Source: Lumbricus rubellus
Taxonomy: Eukaryota > Annelida > Clitellata > Crassiclitellata > Lumbricidae
Assembly: GCA_945859605.1 (NCBI GenBank)
Contig: OX243819.1
Coordinates: forward strand, 11,527,690 to 11,591,689
DNA length: 64,000 nt
Direction of reading: 5' to 3'
Position numbers and translations under genes: made by a program. The notes beneath the pieces are model-generated. The model was not told the origin of the DNA, ran no database searches, and saw only the letters and a program-made list of their open reading frames with translations. Positions 57,661-64,000 of this stretch are shown one piece after another; position 1 is the stretch's first letter, and every line of letters begins with the position of its first letter.

Positions 57661-60600
57661 TCAAGCGATGAAGACGCTGAGTGTTGGCACTGAGTCTATG
57701 ACACTTGATGCAGGTTTCGCAAGTGCTTGGCCGAGTTTGTCCCAAAAGAGCTGTTGTCCCACTCCATGGTCGACCCATTGCGCATACGTCTGCCTTTCCG
57801 TGAGCATGCGCAGTCGAGGACTCATGTTGCAGTCGGCTATCTCCTCCATCATCACCAAGACGAGGTTGTCACGGTCGTCCTGAAACACCTTTGACTGAGC
57901 CATCGTCATCTCGAAGTGACACCACTGTGACACCGCGAAGGCGTTTGACACTATTAACACCGTCTTTCGACTCTGTTCAATGGTCTGGACGATGTTTTCG
58001 GCGATGTCTCTTCCGGCCAACCAGTCCCTGTGGTGGATGCAGAGTCGCAGGTGATGCTCTGACTCGAGACGGGGAAGGAGTTGGCGTATGACCCATCTCG
58101 AATCGGATTCACTGTAGCTTATGAAGGCGTCGTACGTGTAGTGCTTTTTGTCCTGGACTTCCTTGAAACGCTTTGTCTTAATCTGCATGTACATTTACAA
58201 ATAATAATAATACTACATTATCGTCAGTATTACTATTTTTATCATAAACATTCCAACCACCACCGCTGCCACCACCCTCGCCACCACCACCCCACCACCA
58301 CCCCACCACCACCACCACGACCACCACCATGACCATCACCACACTCACCACCACCGCCACCACCACCACCCCTGCCACCACCACCCCACCACCACCACCA
58401 CGACCACCACCATGACCATCACCACACTCACCACCACCGCCGCCAACACCACTAACTATCACCACCACCACCATCATCATCACTCCCCCACAGGTATAGG
58501 ATATAGCATTTTTCAAGAAATTTTACTTAACTTTCAGAAATTGTTATGTATTGCAATTTCTGACAAGAAAGTGCCGAGATTAAAGAAAATTCTTATCCCC
58601 TAAATCACAGCTTTAAAACCTAAAACGGCTATGTTCAAGAAGCGGCTGCCTGAATAGGCGATAGCAAAACTTCGACTCACGCCACAGAGAAAGCCATAGT
58701 CTTAGAATATTTGATTGAGGTTTACGTTTTTGGTTGCAATTGAAACATCTAGCAAAGTTCCAGTATGAAATGAAATAAGCGAGATAATTTTGAAAGTTGA
58801 AACTAATTATCATAGTTGTAAAAAAGTTTTTTTCCCGTTTTTTAATCTCTTCCAAAGAACGTCGGTTTTTTCGGTTTTTTCCCACGGTTTTTTAATCGTT
58901 TTTTAAATTTTTTCTTTAACTTTATTTATTCATTTACTTTCTGTTATTATTTTCTTTAAATTTAATTTGTTCTGGTATTCCTTATGTTTTCCGCCAACTC
59001 TCAAGGATTCAGCCAACTAAAGTCATTACCGTAGCCTATTTCATCGTTTAAAATCATCATTTAACCCTCGGGCTACCAAGCCTTTTTTGTAACACTGACT
59101 ACCAAGGGGGGAGGTGGTTACCCCCCCCTGGATTTTAGGTTTGGTTTGAGATATCGTAACTTGTAATACACCAATGGATGCAACATTCATTTCTGCACAA
59201 AATGGTATATTTGGGTTTAAAATATGTGAAAGCACCCCCAAGTTATGAATTTTGTACCGTAGGCACCCGTCGATTCCACAAAATGTATACTTTCGCATAA
59301 GCAAAATATTAGATTCTGTGTTTGTTTAACATAATTTATTTATTTAAAAATAGTTTACATATAATAAAGTCCAATATCCAACTATAAAAACTAGTAATAA
59401 GATAGTTTTAATTACAATAAAAAGAAAAAAACATGTATTAGCTGCTGAAAAACGTTTACGCAGACTTATCGGTTTGCGTTGTAAAAAACCCAACATTTTC
59501 ACACATTTAAATTTATTTTGAGCACTTCCGGTCATCAAATATCAAATTAATTAGTATAAAAAATAGCCCTAAATGCCCTCTATAGAATGGCATAAATTAT
59601 TTCTCTTGAAAAATTATTATGAATAATGTTTAATAGGAAAAACATAAAATTTTATGAAAATAAAACACCTTTTTATATATTTTAATTTATTTTGAGCACT
59701 TCCGGTTGTCAAAAGACAACTCCGTGACCACCAAAATGTAGCCCCACATTCCCTCTACAGAATGGTGTATTTTGTGTCTCTTCATGTCAAAGAACGGATA
59801 AGATACAGCCGATAATCTAAGGGGGGTGGTATCCACCCCCCTGGTGCCTCGGGTATATCGGGTATAACTTTTGAATGGTATGGTATATCATCACACATTT
59901 TAGCTCAAAATGTGCGCAAATGAATCCTCTACAGCTACCTAAAACGTCAAAATGTTATTCCAAACGCAAAAAGTTTTATTTGGAAAAAACCTAGAGAGGG
60001 GTGGTTACCACCCCTCTGGTAGCCCGAGGGTTAAGAGATAGCCTGCGTGAAGGAGGTTGCTAATCAAGGTTTTCAAGATTAAAATGCGGTTTTAGATGTA
60101 ACAGAGTCAAATTATTTTTCCTTTCGGTTTTTTATTGTTTTTTTGTCGTTTTTTATTTTTAGAAAAGCCCAACGTATTTTACCGTTTTTTATTCCGTTTC
60201 CATCGTTTTTTTTGCATCTATGCTAATTATGAATCTGATTTAAAATCTATTCGAATTAGGCCTCAAACTTAGAATTAGAAAAAGGTTGTCTGTCAATTGA
60301 TTCGAATTATAAATGGCTACAAAGTAACTTTATTCGGTAATTAGATAGTTAAAAATATTGCCAATCACTGTCATAATTAGGCCTATGGTAGCCATTAGGC
60401 CCACCTTTTATATGGAATAAGGCCTACGCATGCAGTTGGTTGATACTTGATAGTTCAAGTTAGAGTTACCTTGTGCTTGAAATGCCAGTATCTGATGCTC
60501 CAGCGGAATCTGTGCAGAACGGATGCAAACGTTGAAATAAAAGAAATAAAAAATACTGCCGCAGTCGAAGTCCCAATAAACCAGTCACTCTTTTCTACCA

Positions 60601-61921
60601 AGCACTCCAACTTCAACCGATTCTCAACTCTAGGAACCGGATGTGATATTCTTTTCTCTTCCTCATATGTAACACATTGCATGTTGTTAAGCAACACTTC
60701 TGAGTAGCTGAAATTCTTTACTCTTATCCACTGAATAAATTCGATCAGTTTGCAATCGCATCTGAACGGATTTCCAGAGAGGTCGAGAACTTTCAGCTGG
60801 TTCCACAGTTTTGGTGGAAGGGATGAATTGCTTATCTGTTTTAGGGAGTTATTTGCCACCCGCAGTTCCTCTAAGGATGACAGTTTCTGAAATGTTTCGC
60901 TTGTAAGTATAGTAACGTTGTTATTATTGATGTTGAAGCTCCTCAATGCCCCGTAATATACAACGAATTCGTTGAGCAGATGGGTGTTGAGATCGGTGCT
61001 ACTTATGTCTAGAGTTAGGATGGTGTTGTTCATATTTAGCGGATTTATGGTTGTACGATGCTCAAAGAACAATCCGGTGTTGGATAGATTCAAGAATACA
61101 AGTGAACTGGACGAAAACGATAGAGGTTTTAGTTGATATAGAATGTTGTCACCAAGATCTAAATACCGAAAAAATTTCAAGTTTTTAAAAGTATTATTTC
61201 TGATGTATTTGACTTGATTTCTACCCAAAAAGAGTTTTTCGAGAGAGCTGAGACCTTCCAGATCATCTGCAGAGATTTGATCAATGTTGTTGTCCTCCAA
61301 ATGCAGTTCTTTCAGTTTCGGCATCTGTAGTCTGACCTTCGAGGTGACCATGTGAATTCGCTGCAGTTCGTTATAGGTGAAGGTGAGGTTTCTCAATTGC
61401 GTGAGACTGTTAAACCAGTCGGGGTCAATTTGTAGATAGCGCCACATCGTTGCTGTCAGGACTAGCTCCTCAATGTTCGACAACGATTCAAAAATCGGTT
61501 TCGAGAAACTTGCTCTGGGGTTTAAGCTGAGATCGAGTCGTTTAAGCTTGACTAGTCCCTTGAATGTGTTAGGTTTAATCGTTTTGATACTGTTATCACA
61601 TAAATTAAGCTCTTCTAATTCTTTTAGCTTCTCAAACATTCCTACATCCAAGGTACGCAGATTGTTCCCAGGAAAAAAGAGGCTCGTCACGTTGCGTGGG
61701 ATTCCATCAGGAATGCAATAGCAGTTCAGATCTTGGCACATAACTTTCAGATGCGCGTGCGTGTGTATATATTTGCACTCCTCCAGACAAGAATCATTAC
61801 ATGGTCTATCTCCAGTAAATTGTTTTTCCTTTGTCTCATTTGAGTCGGCTTCGCAAGAGGTAGGGCAACAGAATGCCAGGTACAAACCTCCAACCAAATA
61901 TACGAACCAGAAATTATACAT
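57661..61921 (-). CDS. Toll-like receptor gene C (LRR-TM exon plus TIR exon)
   Basis: Exon 1 is 61921-60470 (484 codons) and exon 2 is 58182-57661, giving 657 aa with a 2287-bp GT-AG intron. The layout matches gene A: signal peptide (MYNFWFVYLVGGLYLAF), N-cap with paired cysteines, about eleven LRRs, one LRR C-cap, transmembrane helix and a complete TIR with YDAFISYSESD, HRDWLAG and FW. The LRR exon is closer to gene B than to gene A. Within the part of the TIR that B retains, C differs from A and B at only two residues (D to E before HHLRL, S to T in VQTIEQ). The intron is long because it contains a CCA microsatellite and a hAT MITE with a nested piggyBac-type MITE. The start follows the conserved TTGCAGGTAAGAATG context seen in all three genes. 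Confidence 0.9.
58255..58490. repeat. (CCA)n microsatellite with an internal duplication
   Basis: Mostly CCA/CCG units; the part ACCACCATGACCATCACCAC occurs twice about 90 bp apart. In the intron of TLR gene C. Confidence 0.9.
58811..60222. mobile_element. hAT-type MITE in TLR C intron, split by a nested element
   Basis: The same family as 16473-16869: it starts CATAGTTGTAAAAAA, ends TTTGCATCTATG, and is flanked by the 8-bp duplication CTAATTAT at 58803-58810 and 60223-60230. Without the nested insert it is about 440 bp. Confidence 0.9.
59065..60030. mobile_element. 966-bp piggyBac-type MITE nested in the hAT MITE
   Basis: Perfect 14-bp inverted repeats (CCCTCGGGCTACCA and TGGTAGCCCGAGGG) are flanked by TTAA at 59061-59064 and 60031-60034, the piggyBac target. 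Three short palindromes of the type GGGGGTGG...CCACCCCC and a duplicated TTTATTTTGAGCACTTCCGG block lie inside. There is no transposase. Confidence 0.9.
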
Positions 61922-62389
61922 TCTTACCTGCAACAGTTACTGCAGCTATAGGATAGTCAACAATTTCATGAACGAATTGGCAGGCTGCAGCAGCGACTTT
62001 TCGGACTGAAACGGAGATATCTCTATAGTATAGTCTACACCTATTGTATTGATATTCATATCACTTTCTCTTTCTGATCTGAGCCACGTGCTAACACAAG
62101 AAATACAGAATTGGCGCAACCGCATCTCAAAAACTGGGAGGGACGCCCAAATGAGAGATTGATATCCAGGTGCTACTATTATGAAGGCTATATCGTCCCA
62201 TACGAGGGCTAATGCCACATAATTATGTTAATGTGTTGTAAATGCCATCGATTAGGCTACTTTGGCTCTAAGAGGCTACACTACGATTCAGAATTGGCAT
62301 TTGACCTTTTAAAGGAACGTTGTTAGTTGGATCTGCTGATATCCTAGAATCTAGATTATCCGTCATCGTCATTTCGTGCATGGCAACTA

Positions 62390-62965
62390 ATAGCAACCTC
62401 CTCAAAGTCCGACCCACACCTCAAAGTGGTGAGGGGTGTTAACAACGTAGTAAGGAATTGCCTGCAGAGCTGAAGTGCCACTTAGGGCGCTACGCGAGGT
62501 GGGAAGGCTCTGCAGTAACCTTGAAAAGTTGGCTAACGTGGGCGGCAAAGATCTGGGCAGCAGCAGGTCTTTGTATCATGGTAAGACGGAGGACGGCTCT
62601 TAGTAGCCATTAAATGAAAAGGCTGGTCGGAGTGTATATTATACACAAAGAACAACCACTGCGAGGTGAAAAGACGAAAGAAACTACCACCTTATTTTCC
62701 CAATCAGCAACATGGACAGTCACAGACACAACATACCATAACAGGGGGGCTGTATGGAGAAGGAACTAATACATGGTGCGATGTCGAGAGCAAGGCCAAG
62801 GGGAAGACCGAGGATGGGATGGATCGCTAATGTCACACGTGGATGGAACTACCATTTGAGCAGATACTGAAGGAGTCAGAGGAAAGGAGGAAGTGGCGAA
62901 GGTGTGTCCATGAAGCGACCAACCCTCGAATCGAGGAAGGTTGAAGACAAGACAAGACAACAGTA
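62390..62965 (+). pseudogene. Decayed LINE 3' end upstream of TLR gene C
   Basis: Frames encode IHGAMSRARPRGRPRMGWIA and, after a shift, EQILKESEERRKWRRCVHEA then PRIEEG, the usual GRPRxxW...DRxKWRxxVHxA...PRI tail of non-LTR reverse transcriptases. A GACAAGACAAGACAACAG tail follows. It is absent from the paralogous position upstream of gene B. The 5' limit is approximate. Confidence 0.65.
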
Positions 62966-62985
62966 ATGAGCTGGCTCTATACCTA

Positions 62986-63446
62986 TCTTTATAAATAAAA
63001 ATGAAACTTTCAAATAGTTTATCACGCAATCACGCCGAAACTCACGCACCGATTTTTGTGAAAATTTACCAAAAGCTTCCATTCTAATAGCACCGTGTCG
63101 TAGCATTTCTTTTCCACGAAAAACGCAACCTTTTCCACAAAAAGTGAACTTTGCAATCCGTTCGTCCGCCATTTGCAACTTCAACGAAACCACGCGCTTG
63201 CAAAATATTGTCTTCACCCGTAAAACACAGTGACGATACATCAATGAGGTTGCGTCTCGTGACGTCATAAGCGAGTGGAATATTACGAAAGCGGCCTAAA
63301 ATTCTTGGGCTATATCCGCTGTCACTAAAGGACGGTGTGAGGGAGGGGGAGGGGGGAGGGGTAGGGGGAGGGGGAGGGGAGGAGGAAGGGGAGGGGGAGG
63401 GGGAGGTCTTTTCTGCCACAGCAACGCGTGGCTGGGTACAGCTAGT
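62986..63446. mobile_element. Helitron-like non-autonomous element (copy C)
   Basis: It starts TCTTTATAAATAAAAATGAA and ends GGGTACAGCTAGT, matching 52997-53856 apart from a much shorter polypurine tract. Flanks match those of copy B on the right side. Confidence 0.5.
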
Positions 63447-64000
63447 AGGCTATAAAATGACTCTTACGTTATTTATCACGAGGATTTACCAAAGCGCCTA
63501 TTAATGGGACTGCTCATCAGAGGCGCAACTGACGCTATTGACAGGTAAATTACTTATAGAAAATTAGAGTGTAAGCCACAACACATGTTTTGGCATTAGT
63601 GCAGCGCTCTTGAATAATCTGGTGCTCTCACCTGACTTTCGAGTGAGGCTTCAGAAGTTTGGAGATCATGACTGCGATTTGGATCACGATTTATTTCGTC
63701 AGCAAAAAGTATAAGTTTCCTCTCTCATGTGGTTGGTTTTTGCTTGTATTTTTACGCAAAATTTCTTGTATAGGTCCTATAACAGGAATTGGTGAGTTTG
63801 TCGAATTCTGGGATACCCAGGAACCTTATTTTCAGCAAAGAACTTTTGAACAAAACGGCCTTCTTTGTGTAGCTCGTTTATCTTTTCAGAATGCATTGAT
63901 ATTATGGGTCCAACAAAAATTGGCCGTCGACAGAAATTCCGGGCCCTGGGCTGAGCAGTTAGCCTACGGGCCCTAATTTATCTTTAGGCTTTCTGAACAA

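Larger units (their letters stand above)
61922..64000. other. 5' flank of TLR gene C to window edge
   Basis: No gene. 61935-62300 matches 52205-52600 upstream of gene B almost base for base, including a CACGTG E-box (near 62084 and 52356), so this block may hold the promoter. It is followed by a LINE relic (about 62390-62965), the second Helitron-like copy (62986-63446) and DNA matching 53857-54417. Confidence 0.55.

Noticed and set aside
52440..62160. kappaB-like motif GGGACGCCC upstream of TLR B and C
   Set aside because: It is one base shorter than a standard site and lies in a block that is conserved throughout by recent duplication, so conservation gives no evidence of function.
1..64000. 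CRISPR arrays, operons, bacterial promoters or terminators
   Set aside because: The window is intron-containing eukaryotic DNA; the tandem repeats present are microsatellites, minisatellites or transposon parts without spacer structure.

Overview
The window is nuclear DNA of an animal, most probably a marine invertebrate deuterostome. An echinoderm is my best guess, but I cannot prove it. The reasons are spliced genes with GT-AG introns and clear orthologues of NSRP1, GPR143 and USP2, a tandem cluster of Toll-like receptor genes, and a dense load of hAT, piggyBac, Harbinger, pogo, Mutator, Helitron and non-LTR elements. There is no sign of a prokaryotic, organellar or viral origin.

Layout. 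1-120 holds the last coding exon of an unidentified gene (+). 2814-7236 (+) is NSRP1, a nuclear speckle splicing regulator; six exons are resolved and the short first exon was not found. 10393-22242 (+) is a complete eight-exon GPR143 (OA1) gene of 346 aa whose introns are packed with nested transposons. 30015-37155 (-) is a complete twelve-exon USP2-like deubiquitinase of 646 aa. 43000-64000 carries three tandem Toll-like receptor genes, all on the minus strand (45250-47846, 49335-52192, 57661-61921). Each has one exon for the signal peptide, LRRs and transmembrane segment and one exon for the TIR domain.

The first four genes are unrelated single-copy housekeeping or organelle genes and form no operon or pathway. 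The TLR cluster is the part that works as a family. The TIR exons are almost identical while the LRR exons have diverged, all copies replace the conserved BB-loop proline with alanine, and the middle copy has a 95-bp frameshifting deletion in its TIR exon.

The rest is mobile DNA. For many elements both ends and the target-site duplication (TSD) can be read directly. Examples are a hAT-type MITE ending 15 bp before a GPR143 exon, a piggyBac-type MITE nested in a second copy of that same MITE with the first copy serving as the empty site, a Mutator-like foldback element with a telomere-like core, and a probable Helitron with a 500-bp polypurine/poly-G tract. All similarity statements come from recognition by eye; no search was run.
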